From Fictibacillus nanhaiensis (GTDB taxonomy: Bacteria; Bacillota; Bacilli; Bacillales; Fictibacillaceae), in the NCBI GenBank assembly GCA_016401345.1, contig JAEACG010000001.1, forward strand, positions 930,001 through 994,000: a DNA stretch of 64,000 nt, given 5' to 3'. How positions within the stretch are numbered: the stretch's first letter is position 1; each line of letters starts with the position of its first letter. A program made the position numbers and the translations under genes. This document shows, one piece after another, positions 34,439 to 43,532 of this stretch. The notes under the pieces were generated by a model. That model saw only the letters and a program-made list of their open reading frames with translations, searched no databases and was not told where the DNA came from.

Positions 34439-34469
34439 AAAAAAACGAGCAGAACATTTTCTGCTCGTA
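34439..34469. terminator. Terminator at the end of the ynj-like operon
   Basis: ACGAGCAGAA, AATG loop, TTCTGCTCGT, then seven T on the minus strand; it also serves the converging gene at 34394. Confidence 0.85.
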
Positions 34470-34474
34470 CCACT

Positions 34475-35902
34475 CTATCTAAACCAACTGATGTACTTTT
34501 TTGTTAGTTTTGGTAATGTTCCGCTAAACAACTTGCTCCTCCAGTATAAATCAGCGGTTCGTTGAATAGCAGCGGCATGATTAGGATATGGATAGATCAT
34601 CTGTGAAAGGTCTCCAATTTTGCTCCCCTTTTTCATTGCAAAAATAACAGCCTGCATCCAATCACCACTACCATTTCCTATCGCATGCCCACCTAGGATC
34701 TTACCCTTCTGGTCGGTAATAATTTTTATCAATCCATCCGCCTCTTGATCTGAGATAAACCGATCAACATCTGTTAAAGGAACTTCATAAACCGAAAACT
34801 TAATTCCTAACTTTCGCGTTTCTTGTTCCGTCATGCCTATATGAAAAATCTCAGGTTGGGTATAAATATTCCAGGGAATGTGATCATAGCTCATTTTCTT
34901 TGGTACACCAAGAATTGCATTCTGAACGACAACTTTTCCTTCTTCCCCAGCTACATGTGTAAAAGCAAATTTGCCGTTAATGTCTCCGATTGCAAAGATA
35001 TGAGGTACATTCGTCTGCAACTTTTCATTTGTTGGGATGAATCCTCGCTCATCTTGAAACACCCCCGCATCATTCAGATTCAAACGTTCACTATTTGGTT
35101 TTCTACCGACAGCTAAAAGAATCTGGTCATATTCCTCTGTATATTGCTCATTACCTTTTTGTATCGTAACTCTTTTTCTTCCGTTTGATGTTATTTCTAC
35201 TTTTTTGACTTCTGAATTTAACTGAATCGTTAACTCCTTATCCAATATGGAAAGCGCTGCTTTTTGGATACTTTCATCCTCAGTTGATAGGAGTTTTTTT
35301 CCTTTTTCAACTATAGTAACTTTGGAGCCTAATCGTGATAAAGCTTGTGATAGTTCCAGCCCTATGGGACCACCGCCAATCACAACAAGCTTCTCTGGCA
35401 ATTCTCTTTGCTCAAATAAGTTTTCGTTCGTCCAAACCCCCGCTTCCTGCAAACCTTCGATCGGCGGTACGAGAGGTCGTGAACCGGCAGCAATTACAAT
35501 CCTTTTCCCGTATATCTCTTGGTCATCAACTCTCACAGTGTTTGCTGAAGTGAATGTTCCCGTTCCCTTATACAGATCGACACCTAGTGACGTAAACCGT
35601 TCATCACTATCATGCTTTTGGATCACACGTATGGATTGCTGTACGCGCTCATTTACCTTTCCTAAGTCAACAGATCCAGAAACATCAAGACCAAGTTCCT
35701 TCGCTTTGGTTCTAGCAGTAATAATATCCTTTGAAGCTTGTATAAGAGCTTTTGAAGGTACGCAACCAACGTGAAGACAGTCACCACCTAGATGCCGTTC
35801 TTTTTCTATTAGTGCGACTCTTGCGCCAAGAGAACTAGCTCCAGAAGCTACTGTAAGCCCTCCAGCACCTCCGCCGATAATGACAACATCATACTTCTTC
35901 AC
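34475..35902 (-). CDS. MerA-like FAD-dependent disulfide oxidoreductase
   Basis: Class I flavin disulfide reductase of 475 residues. GGDCLHVGCVPSK has the redox Cys pair (about 42 and 47); FAD motif GGGAGGLTVASG (10-21), NAD(P) motif VIGGGPIGLELSQAL (about 175) and AIGDINGKFAFTHVA (about 305). The C-terminus has YPYPNHAAAIQR in place of the usual HAHPT active-site segment, and the mercury-binding C-terminal Cys pair of MerA is missing, so mercuric reduction is unlikely. It is last in the operon, overlapping the CDP-alcohol phosphotransferase stop by 4 bp. Related reductases occur fused to TVP38 domains, and a TVP38 gene is in this operon. Confidence 0.8.
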   Translation of the reverse strand: MKKYDVVIIGGGAGGLTVASGASSLGARVALIEKERHLGGDCLHVGCVPSKALIQASKDIITARTKAKELGLDVSGSVDLGKVNERVQQSIRVIQKHDSDERFTSLGVDLYKGTGTFTSANTVRVDDQEIYGKRIVIAAGSRPLVPPIEGLQEAGVWTNENLFEQRELPEKLVVIGGGPIGLELSQALSRLGSKVTIVEKGKKLLSTEDESIQKAALSILDKELTIQLNSEVKKVEITSNGRKRVTIQKGNEQYTEEYDQILLAVGRKPNSERLNLNDAGVFQDERGFIPTNEKLQTNVPHIFAIGDINGKFAFTHVAGEEGKVVVQNAILGVPKKMSYDHIPWNIYTQPEIFHIGMTEQETRKLGIKFSVYEVPLTDVDRFISDQEADGLIKIITDQKGKILGGHAIGNGSGDWMQAVIFAMKKGSKIGDLSQMIYPYPNHAAAIQRTADLYWRSKLFSGTLPKLTKKYISWFR

Positions 35903-36498
35903 ATCTCTCTCTCCTTGTGTTGCAAGATTTTCTTAGCTTCAAGCAATCTTTGCAATGCTGTATAAAGTTCAATCACAAAAAATAATAATGTTATGAGCGT
36001 CAAATAATTAGAGAATAAGATCATTAGACTGAACAAGATAAAGCCTTCTGTCCGTTCAGCTAAACCTGCTTGATAGTAGAATGACTTCATGCCTTGCTTC
36101 TCACTCACTGCCCCTACTGTAAGAAAGATTGTCATCGAAACGATAATCGACACGGATAAGAGCAAAAGTGCTAGCTGTGAATCAGGGAACGCAAGCGCTA
36201 ACCCAATGATCACACTAATCTCTACAATCCGATCAAACGTAATATCTAATACAGTTCCCCAAGGAGATGGTTTTGTAAGTCGTGCCATCGAACCATCAAC
36301 TGCATCGAGAAACCCTGAAAACCATAGGACACAAACAGCTAGGATCGGTCTATCAAAATAGATCCAAACACCTGATGAAGTCCCAATGATAAAAGCGATC
36401 CAAGTAACTTGATTCGCACTAAGTCCCGCTTTCAATAATAGCTTTGCCGTACTCAGAATAGTCGGCTGCACATACTTTCTTGCATGAGTATCTAGCAT
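35899..36498 (-). CDS. CDP-alcohol phosphatidyltransferase family protein (YnjF-like)
   Basis: Integral membrane enzyme of 199 residues predicted to transfer a phosphatidyl group from CDP-diacylglycerol to an alcohol. The signature DAVDGSMARLTKPSPWG then TVLDITFDR (about 66-91) has all conserved Asp and Gly residues. Six membrane helices. The E. coli counterpart YnjF has the same neighbours and no known acceptor. ATG 10 bp after the TVP38 gene's stop. Confidence 0.8.
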   Translation of the reverse strand: MLDTHARKYVQPTILSTAKLLLKAGLSANQVTWIAFIIGTSSGVWIYFDRPILAVCVLWFSGFLDAVDGSMARLTKPSPWGTVLDITFDRIVEISVIIGLALAFPDSQLALLLLSVSIIVSMTIFLTVGAVSEKQGMKSFYYQAGLAERTEGFILFSLMILFSNYLTLITLLFFVIELYTALQRLLEAKKILQHKEREM

Positions 36499-36508
36499 AT
36501 ACTTCTCC

Positions 36509-37162
36509 TCACTTCTGATCTTCCACCGATAAGTATTGTTTGATCTGTTTTTTATATAGTACGGGAAGAACTGTAATGATAATAAATAAAATTATTGCAA
36601 TATAAAGGATGGTTGAAGTATCAGCTGCCGTGCTCGCACCTAGAAACGTATAAGCAAAAGTTCCTGGAACAATGCCTATTAATGTCCCGAAAAAGAATTG
36701 GATGCTTTTTACTTTAGACATCCCCGCTGCATAACTAATCAGATCAAAATGAAAAATCGGAATAAGCCGAAGTAGGATGATGACTAAAAATCCATTCTTT
36801 TCTAGCACGTTCTGTAATTTGTGCAATTTCCTTCCCCATCTAGATTCAATTCGACGAGCCCCTATCTTTCTTGCAGTAAAAAAGGCAAGAAGAGCGCCAA
36901 TCGTAGCTCCAGTAAGAGTAAGAATGAATCCCCACACCGGCCCAAATGCTAAACCTCCTGTCAAAGAAAGAACAGAAGCAGGAAACAAAACGAAAGGTCT
37001 AACGGAATACAATAAAACATATACGAAAGGTGCCACAGCTCCCATTGTTAAGATCCATCTACGAACTGATCGAGGAGTAACGTCTAGAACCGTTTGATTC
37101 AAAACAATGAGTGAAACAACCAAAATAACAAAAAATATAATAGAGAAAGTCGTCTTCTTCAT
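36509..37162 (-). CDS. TVP38/TMEM64 family membrane protein (YdjX/YdjZ-like)
   Basis: A 217-residue DedA-superfamily (SNARE-associated Golgi) protein. The reentrant-loop motif is LSLTGGLAFGPVWGFILTLTGATIGALLAFFTAR (about 65-98, here GGLAFGPVWGF and GATIGA), with RLIPIFHFDLISYAAGMSKV as the second conserved segment. Relatives may move lipids or couple proton gradients. It lies between the ABC ATPase gene and the phosphotransferase gene, as in E. coli, where ydjX and ydjZ are near ynj genes. Confidence 0.8.
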   Translation of the reverse strand: MKKTTFSIIFFVILVVSLIVLNQTVLDVTPRSVRRWILTMGAVAPFVYVLLYSVRPFVLFPASVLSLTGGLAFGPVWGFILTLTGATIGALLAFFTARKIGARRIESRWGRKLHKLQNVLEKNGFLVIILLRLIPIFHFDLISYAAGMSKVKSIQFFFGTLIGIVPGTFAYTFLGASTAADTSTILYIAIILFIIITVLPVLYKKQIKQYLSVEDQK

Positions 37163-37189
37163 CTCTTATTTCTCCAATCTTAACACCAC

Positions 37190-38119
37190 TTATCCTTCGT
37201 AAACCTTTACTCGTTCACCAACATTCACCTTTTCTTCAGTTGTTAGTGTAATAACAGCCTCTGAATGCTCGATAGATAAAACACTATGAAACTTTCCGTC
37301 TTGATAATACGTTTCTATCACTTCAGCACTTTTTCCATTTCGATCATCATTTCGTCCCATCTTAAGACAGCTTACGGGGATGAAGCGCTCTTTTGTCCAT
37401 ATGCCACCTTGAAGAAACGAAGCTACAAATGAATTAACTGGAGATTCATATAAAACATGTGGACTGTCGAGCTGTTCGAGCTTACCTTCATTTAACACGG
37501 CTACACGATCTCCAAAAGCCATCGCTTCCTCCAGATCATGCGTGACGAACAAAACGGTTATGTTTTCCGATTTTAATAGATGTTTGATCCATCTCCTCGT
37601 CTCTTTTCGAAGTTCCGTATCAAGACTTGAGAAAGGTTCGTCCAATAAAAGAACTTTAGGATGTACGATCAGAGACCGTGCCAAAGCTGCCCGTTGTTTC
37701 TGACCACCAGAAATCTCATGAGGAAAACGAGATTCTAAACCTTCTAAGCCCACTCTTTTCATCATTTCTTTACTTTTATCATATCTCTTATTTTTACTGA
37801 CTTTTGCCATCTTTAGTCCGAAAGCTACATTTTCTAAGACGTTCATGTGTGGAAATAGAAGTGATTCTTGGAACATATAGACTACCGGCCTTTGTTGTGG
37901 AGGTACGTTTGTTAAATATTCACCATCAATCTTGATCTCTCCAGTGTCTGTCTTCTCTAATCCAGCTATCAGTCTAAGTAAAGTAGATTTCCCAGTACCC
38001 GAAGGACCGACTACGGAAATAATCTCTCCCCTTTTTACACTCAGTTGGTTCACGTTCAGTACTTCTTTATCTTTGTAAACTTTTCTGATGTCACTCAATT
38101 CGATAAAATGAGATTCCAT
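37190..38119 (-). CDS. ABC transporter ATP-binding protein (YnjD-like)
   Basis: ATPase of an importer, 309 residues. Walker A GPSGTGKST (about 37), signature SGGQKQR (about 136), Walker B LLLDEPFSSLD (about 157) and switch His in VTHD (about 196). A C-terminal TOBE-like beta domain (about 235-309) is present, as in CysA/FbpC-type ATPases. Three bp separate it from the permease gene. It energises the fused permease together with the lipoprotein encoded first in the operon. Confidence 0.85.
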   Translation of the reverse strand: MESHFIELSDIRKVYKDKEVLNVNQLSVKRGEIISVVGPSGTGKSTLLRLIAGLEKTDTGEIKIDGEYLTNVPPQQRPVVYMFQESLLFPHMNVLENVAFGLKMAKVSKNKRYDKSKEMMKRVGLEGLESRFPHEISGGQKQRAALARSLIVHPKVLLLDEPFSSLDTELRKETRRWIKHLLKSENITVLFVTHDLEEAMAFGDRVAVLNEGKLEQLDSPHVLYESPVNSFVASFLQGGIWTKERFIPVSCLKMGRNDDRNGKSAEVIETYYQDGKFHSVLSIEHSEAVITLTTEEKVNVGERVKVYEG

Positions 38120-38122
38120 TCT

Positions 38123-39796
38123 TCACCTCGGTTGTTTTGGAATAAGTAGTCTTAAAACACCTTCGATTAACAGCCACACAGCTATAGGTATCATGGCAAA
38201 TAAAATCGAAAAACTTGCGATCACTGCATCATTTGTTGTTTGAAAATAAGGAAAGAATAAGATTGCCATCGTGTTAACTTCTCCACCGCCGATAAGTGCG
38301 GTTAAAAAATACTGTCCGAGTGAAATCACAGTAACAAGAAAAACAACACTTCGGATACTTGGAATGAGCTGTGGCAAATAAACATTTCGAAATATCCCCC
38401 ATGCACCAGCACCAAGAGAAACCGCAATTTCTTCCTGTCTTTTGCCGATTCGCTCAAATCCTGCGCGCAACACTTTTATCGTGTAAGGAAGAGTTGGTAA
38501 TAGGTGGACAATGACTACTCCTGTCCAATGATTAGCAATTCCAAGCTTAATAAAAGTTAGATGTACACCAAGCGCAATTACAATAGAAGGTATTAAGATA
38601 GGTGACAATAATAACGTCTCTACCACACTTTTACCTTGGAAGATATGAAACGCGAGACCCTTAGCAGCTGGCAGTCCAATCAATAGATTTAGCAATAATA
38701 CTAGCAAGCTGATGCCTAACGAAGTATAGATCGCCTCTGTAAATTTTGAGCCATGCCATAACATTTCGTACCAGCCTCGGGTCGTAAATGAGCTTGGAAA
38801 GAGCTCGCCATATCCCCACCTTTGGACAAGACTAGTCAAAACTAGTATGAATATAGGCAGAAACGTCATTCCTAACATAGTAAAAAACAGGACTCTTGAA
38901 TACTTACTATTTTCTGCTTTTAAATCGTGAAATGATCCAGAGCTTTGAGATAAGTGGATCCTTCCTTTCCTAGTGAACACGTATGTCAAAAAGACAATAA
39001 GAACGATAAATATTGTCAAAAGAAACATGGCCGCAAAAGCGTACGGCTGTTTTGTCCAATCTGATCCAAAGAACCATTCATAGCTGATGACAGGAATCAT
39101 CTTAGGATAGGTTGCTCCTAGGAGTGCAGGAACTTCATAAGCGGAAACAACAAAAGCAAAGATGATAAAAAACGTCTCTAACATGACAGGAAAAACGTAC
39201 GGCCGCTCAACATGCCAGAAGACATCCCATCTTCTCCCTCCAAGTGTATACACAAGCTCTCTTTGAGCGTTCGATAGTTGTTCATATACGGGAAGAAGCA
39301 TCAGAATGACAAAAGGTACCTCTTTCCACACGTAAGTGATAATGATACCTATTCCAAAAGAATCTTTAAACAAAACAGGAAACTCATTCGGCAGCTTAAT
39401 TAGCCCCATTCCATTTAAAAACGAAGAAATATACCCCGTTTGGGAAAAGAGAAGAAACAGCATATATCCCCAAATGAAATGTGGAAAGACCATTGGCATC
39501 CAGGCGATTAACTTTGGAAACTTATCTTTTAGAATCGGATATAGTGATCTGACAATGATCAGCCCGATTAGAATGGAAAGAATCGTTGATATAAAAGCAA
39601 TTCGAAGACTGTATAGGATAGATGTGATAAAGATTTCATCACTAAACAGCTCTCGATAAACGCTTAAGGTTGGTTGATTGTAGTACTTAATACTCTCTAG
39701 AAACGCCATTACTATTCCATAGCCGAGGAGAAGAATGGTTATTAGAACAGCTGGAGCCAAAAGTACATAAGGATTACTTGTTCTGAACCACTTCAT
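38123..39796 (-). CDS. Fused two-domain ABC permease (YnjC-like)
   Basis: 557 residues with about twelve membrane helices: two ThiP/FbpB-type permease halves joined in one chain. The EAA loops are LGGRRWDVFWHVERP (about 185) and LGAGAWGIFRNVYLPQL (about 460). The same fused architecture is found in E. coli YnjC. The start overlaps the substrate-binding protein gene by 23 bp, implying translational coupling. Substrate unknown. Confidence 0.85.
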   Translation of the reverse strand: MKWFRTSNPYVLLAPAVLITILLLGYGIVMAFLESIKYYNQPTLSVYRELFSDEIFITSILYSLRIAFISTILSILIGLIIVRSLYPILKDKFPKLIAWMPMVFPHFIWGYMLFLLFSQTGYISSFLNGMGLIKLPNEFPVLFKDSFGIGIIITYVWKEVPFVILMLLPVYEQLSNAQRELVYTLGGRRWDVFWHVERPYVFPVMLETFFIIFAFVVSAYEVPALLGATYPKMIPVISYEWFFGSDWTKQPYAFAAMFLLTIFIVLIVFLTYVFTRKGRIHLSQSSGSFHDLKAENSKYSRVLFFTMLGMTFLPIFILVLTSLVQRWGYGELFPSSFTTRGWYEMLWHGSKFTEAIYTSLGISLLVLLLNLLIGLPAAKGLAFHIFQGKSVVETLLLSPILIPSIVIALGVHLTFIKLGIANHWTGVVIVHLLPTLPYTIKVLRAGFERIGKRQEEIAVSLGAGAWGIFRNVYLPQLIPSIRSVVFLVTVISLGQYFLTALIGGGEVNTMAILFFPYFQTTNDAVIASFSILFAMIPIAVWLLIEGVLRLLIPKQPR

Positions 39797-41015
39797 TAAC
39801 CCAATTCTCCTTCAGCCAAGCAACGTACTCTGAATCTATTTCTGGCTGCAAATATTTTTTTAAAGTTTCAGCGGGTAATACAGATTCTCCACGTTTGATG
39901 GTTTGAAGTTTCTTTTGATCTGCCGCTGAAAGTCGAGCTGGATCAAGGGACATATTTTCACCCCAAAATTCCGAGTCTAACTTTGTTAACTGAGCCTCAG
40001 GAGATAGCATAAAGTTAATAGCCGTCATCGCACCTTCTTTGTTGGGACTATTAAAAGGAATCGCTAAAAAGTGAGCATTTCCCAAAGAACCTGATTTCAT
40101 AACAAACGATCTTGTTGTTGCGGGGAATACACTTTGTTTCATTAATTTCTCTGCTCGCGCCTCGTTATAACCCATCGTCATATATACTTCGCCTTTGCTG
40201 TACAAACGATCTAGTTCTGTTAAATTATTCGGATATGTCTTCCCTTCTCTCCATAAATAAGGTTTGATCTCGTTCAAATAATCCCACATCTTCACACTAT
40301 TTTTCTGGGCAAAATCCTCTTCATAGCCATTGTCCAAAATGTTCTTTACGTTTCCACTAGATTCATAAAATAATTGACGAACAAAAGCATTACCTGTAAA
40401 GTCTGCAGGATCAGGGTATGTAAATTTTCCTGGATTTTCTTTTACCCATTGAGCTAATTCTTCAAATGATTGAGGTGGATTTGGCACCTTTTCTTCATCA
40501 TATTGATAAACGAACTGCACTTTTCCCCATGGTGCTTCTAAGCCCTCTGTTTTTGTTCCAAAATCATATTGAATATCTAATGACTCAGCATCCACATATT
40601 TTTTGTAGTTAGGCAACTTATTGACAAAGGGACCAAATAATAGCCCATTGTTTTTTGCATTTTTGAAATTCTCGCCATTGATCCAGATGATATCCATGTT
40701 TCCTTCATCTTTCCCTGCTCTTTTTTCATTTGATAGCTTTTTTAAGAATTCTGGTGCATCCATCGGTACTCGCTTCAATGCAATGTTATATTCTTTCTTT
40801 AACCGTGGAGCGACCCAATCATCCATATAACGATTGATCCCTGTGTCTCCACCCCACATGTACATTCTGACTGTCTTGTTCTTAGTGGTCTCTTCAATTT
40901 CTCGCCAATCTTTTTTCAATATGGCTTTAGATTCTTTTGCTGCATCCGTTGATGGGGAACATGCTGACACGAATAAATACAGCATTATCCAAACCAACAA
41001 TCTCATTTTTTTCAT
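39774..41015 (-). CDS. ABC transporter substrate-binding lipoprotein (YnjB-like)
   Basis: First gene of the six-gene operon. A lipoprotein signal peptide with lipobox VSAC (Cys about 19) precedes a 390-residue type II periplasmic-binding fold related to E. coli YnjB (COG4134): MYMWGGDTGINRYMDDWVAP near the N-terminus and PEAQLTKLDSEFWGENMSLDP near the C-terminus. Its ligand is unknown; the family is near thiamine and spermidine binders. GGAGGGTGAG precedes the ATG at 41015; an ATG at 41066 opens the frame but has no ribosome site. I see no clear operator in the 200 bp upstream. Confidence 0.8.
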   Translation of the reverse strand: MKKMRLLVWIMLYLFVSACSPSTDAAKESKAILKKDWREIEETTKNKTVRMYMWGGDTGINRYMDDWVAPRLKKEYNIALKRVPMDAPEFLKKLSNEKRAGKDEGNMDIIWINGENFKNAKNNGLLFGPFVNKLPNYKKYVDAESLDIQYDFGTKTEGLEAPWGKVQFVYQYDEEKVPNPPQSFEELAQWVKENPGKFTYPDPADFTGNAFVRQLFYESSGNVKNILDNGYEEDFAQKNSVKMWDYLNEIKPYLWREGKTYPNNLTELDRLYSKGEVYMTMGYNEARAEKLMKQSVFPATTRSFVMKSGSLGNAHFLAIPFNSPNKEGAMTAINFMLSPEAQLTKLDSEFWGENMSLDPARLSAADQKKLQTIKRGESVLPAETLKKYLQPEIDSEYVAWLKENWVNEVVQNK

Positions 41016-41240
41016 CGTATACTCACCCTCCACTAAGCTAACGTTACTTCTCTTCGTTTGGTTCATTCTTTTTATTGGTAATTTATTGTTTCCCTTTTTT
41101 TGTCCAACTCACGTACAAATATTGAAGAAATTTTGTATTATTTTTTATGTATGTATTGAAAGCTATGAATCTCGAAAAAATGATAAAAAAAAGGCTATTT
41201 TCTTAAAATTGTTGCTTTTAAGTCTTTATTATTTTCTTCT

Positions 41241-41587
41241 TTGACATTGATTGTAGTGGAAGGTGCGTGCCTACCACATGAGATACTCCTTGCAAGGCAT
41301 GCGACGAGGAAGCTTACTACGAAGCATCACTTGTAGACGCAGGAGCAAGGAACTTCTTAAGGCGGGCAGTCAGAAAAGTGGAAGTGGCTCGTCCAGCCCC
41401 GACAAGCAAAAGGTGAATGGGCTAGGAAGGCGCATTTTGCCTTATTGACCGTTCACCTTTTGACCTCGAGGGGCTAGCCACTGCAACTAGCCAGGTGAGA
41501 CACTTAAAAGTGAAACGTACGACTGTGGCTCACCGCCTGCCCCGCGGAAAGCGAGCATCTGCAACGGAAATCAAAAACTGTCAAAAG
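41241..41587. repeat. Bacillus-type intergenic repeat element, interrupted
   Basis: Starts TTGACATTGATTGTAGTGG and ends with CCCGCGGAAAGCGAGCATC and CAACGGAAATCAA before CTGTCAA; the ends are imperfect inverted copies. The right half closely resembles the common Bacillaceae repeat that ends CCGCGGAAAGCGAGCATCTG. GC content is well above that of the neighbours. The middle is split by another element (41384-41492). The 650 bp between 41016 and 41667 hold no gene; open frames inside the element are spurious. Confidence 0.65.
41384..41492. repeat. Second repeat element nested in the first
   Basis: GTGGCTCGTCCAGCCCC and AAAAGGTGAATGG on the left pair with CCGTTCACCTTTT and GAGGGGCTAGCCAC on the right, forming a long imperfect inverted repeat with an inner AAGGCGCATTTTGCCTT. 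The GGCTCGTCCAGCCCC/CCTCGAGGGGCTAGCC pair is another repeat type common between Bacillaceae genes. Confidence 0.65.
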
Positions 41588-41626
41588 CAACAATGAATAC
41601 GAAAACAGCCTTTAGAAAAGAGCGTA

Positions 41627-41658
41627 AAAAAAGAGGCCTTTGACAAGGACCTCTTTTT
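41627..41658 (-). terminator. Rho-independent terminator
   Basis: AAAAAGAGG and CCTCTTTTTTT arms with a TCCTTGTCAAAGG loop region after the stop at 41668. Confidence 0.85.
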
Positions 41659-41667
41659 CAAAACCTA

Positions 41668-42936
41668 TTAAGCTTTTACCGCATGAGCACCTTGAGTAGC
41701 CATAAATTCCTCGATTTCTTCTACCTCACGGAAAATATCTTTAGATAAGTTTTCGAATCCATCTTCTGTTACCAAGATGTCATCCTCAATTCGAATACCG
41801 ATCGCTTCTTCTTCGATATAAAGCCCAGGCTCAATTGTAATCACCATTCCAGGCTCTAAAATGCGGTCTTTGTAAGAACCCACATCATGTGTATCAAGTC
41901 CAAGGAAATGGCTCACACCATGATAATAATACTTAGAGATCTCATCATCATTTTGGATTAAACCGATACGTCTGCATTCTTCTGCTAACACTTTTTTCGT
42001 ATGATTATTAAGTTCGGCAAAGGCAAGACCTGGCTTAATGATAGCCGTCGTTTCTTTTAGCGCTTTAAGTACGATATTGTAGAGAACCTTTTGACGTTCT
42101 GTAAACTTCCCATCTACTGGGAAAGTATAACTGATATCCGCGTTATAATAATTCTTTTGTGCTCCTAGATCGAGAAGCACGAGCTCACCGGGATTCGTTT
42201 GCGCGCTGTTATGCTCATAATGAAGGATCGTAGCGTTTTTTCCGCTAGCCGTAATCGTCTTAAATGCGAAATCACGCACACCGTTTGATTTTAAAGTAAA
42301 GTCAAAATGTGCTTCGAGTTGATTTTCTTTCATTCCAGCTTTCGCGTGTTTGAGCACATTATAGATGCCTTCTTTCGTAATGGAGATCGCTTCTTTAATC
42401 TTTTGAATCTCTTCTGTCGTTTTGAACACACGCAGTTCAGCGACTTCAGGATATACGTTGTGAATCGTCACATGCGGATAATGCTCTCGAATATGTTTTG
42501 CGAATTGTGATGTTTCAGATGGGGCACCAGACCATCCACGGCGTTCTAGATCTAAACAAACGTGCTGAGCTTGATTTGTAAAGAATTGACTGGCAACAAA
42601 CGACTCAAAGCTATCCACATATTTAATATCTTTTATCCCAGATTGATGTTCTGCTTCCTCTTTAGACACGGTTTTCCCGACCCACTTTTCCATGACTGGA
42701 TCAGCTTTTACGATAAAAAGTGTTTCTTCAAATTTTCCACCGCTCTTCTTTAGCAAGAGGATCACGTTTTGTTCCGAAATCCCAGTTAGATAGTAAAAAT
42801 TTCGGTTTGGTGTGAACGGATATTGTTCATCTGCTGATTTTTGGGGAGCTTTTCCTGCAAAAAGAATGGTTAATGATTCATTCGGCACCAATTCTTTTAA
42901 TCTACTACGATTACGTTCAAAAAAATAAGACTCCAT
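41668..42936 (-). CDS. Xaa-Pro aminopeptidase (aminopeptidase P family, M24B)
   Basis: Removes N-terminal residues that precede proline. The N-terminal creatinase-like domain (about 1-170, TPNRNFYYLTGI) is followed by the pita-bread domain with all five metal ligands: Asp in LLDLGAQ, Asp in NADISYTFP, His in HGVSHFLGLDTHD, Glu in TIEPGLY and Glu in IRIEDDILV. Length 422 is normal. GGAGGATCC precedes the ATG. Confidence 0.9.
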   Translation of the reverse strand: MESYFFERNRSRLKELVPNESLTILFAGKAPQKSADEQYPFTPNRNFYYLTGISEQNVILLLKKSGGKFEETLFIVKADPVMEKWVGKTVSKEEAEHQSGIKDIKYVDSFESFVASQFFTNQAQHVCLDLERRGWSGAPSETSQFAKHIREHYPHVTIHNVYPEVAELRVFKTTEEIQKIKEAISITKEGIYNVLKHAKAGMKENQLEAHFDFTLKSNGVRDFAFKTITASGKNATILHYEHNSAQTNPGELVLLDLGAQKNYYNADISYTFPVDGKFTERQKVLYNIVLKALKETTAIIKPGLAFAELNNHTKKVLAEECRRIGLIQNDDEISKYYYHGVSHFLGLDTHDVGSYKDRILEPGMVITIEPGLYIEEEAIGIRIEDDILVTEDGFENLSKDIFREVEEIEEFMATQGAHAVKA

Positions 42937-43052
42937 GTGGATCCTCCTTAAAATAATTAAAATCGACTGATTAGTTTATTTATATATATCTATAGTATAA
43001 AGATTTTTCCATAGCATTAACAGCTTTTTTCAGAATTTTATAAATGCATTAC

Positions 43053-43532
43053 CTATACTTTCTGATAGGTATCTAACAAATGTTCTTCAATAAAAGAATT
43101 GATCTGTTTGTGTTTAACATACTCCTGAATATGATTTTGTACTCTCGGATACAAAATGATATGTTCCAAATCTTCTAGAGGAATCCATTTTACGCCAGTT
43201 TGGTACGGATCTGGCTTATCCGGTAATCTAGGTTCGGAGTCTCCAACCCTGTTACATTCAAACATCATTCCTAGTGAATGTATCGTTCCGTATCTATTTT
43301 TTGTCAGATGCGGCGCATACTCATAAGTGAACGCGAGTGGACCAACATCTACATCAATGGATGCCTCTTCTCTCGCCTCACGTTTTGCTGCTTCTTTTAC
43401 AGATTCATTTGCTTCAACACCACCTGACGGTAAATTATAATGAAGTCCATTCTCATCATGAAACTCAATTAAAAGAATCGCATCATTTTCAATAATTAAA
43501 GAACCTGCTCTAACACGAATAGGATAGCTCAT
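43053..43532 (-). CDS. Nudix hydrolase, second of a tandem pair
   Basis: A 159-residue hydrolase with Nudix box GGVEANESVKEAAKREAREEA (about 37-57, GX5EX7REXXEE). Its ATG follows directly after the TAA of the upstream Nudix gene (43533), so the two are coupled. The substrate, a nucleoside diphosphate linked to another group, is unknown; the C-terminal extension (KHKQINSFIEEHLLDTYQKV) is not in the first copy. Confidence 0.85.
   Translation of the reverse strand: MSYPIRVRAGSLIIENDAILLIEFHDENGLHYNLPSGGVEANESVKEAAKREAREEASIDVDVGPLAFTYEYAPHLTKNRYGTIHSLGMMFECNRVGDSEPRLPDKPDPYQTGVKWIPLEDLEHIILYPRVQNHIQEYVKHKQINSFIEEHLLDTYQKV

Noticed and set aside
34475-35902. Mercuric reductase
   Set aside because: The C-terminal Cys pair and N-terminal metal-binding domain of MerA are missing, and no mer genes are near.
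41263-41448. Open frame inside the repeat element
   Set aside because: Lies wholly within the nested repeats and has no coding character.
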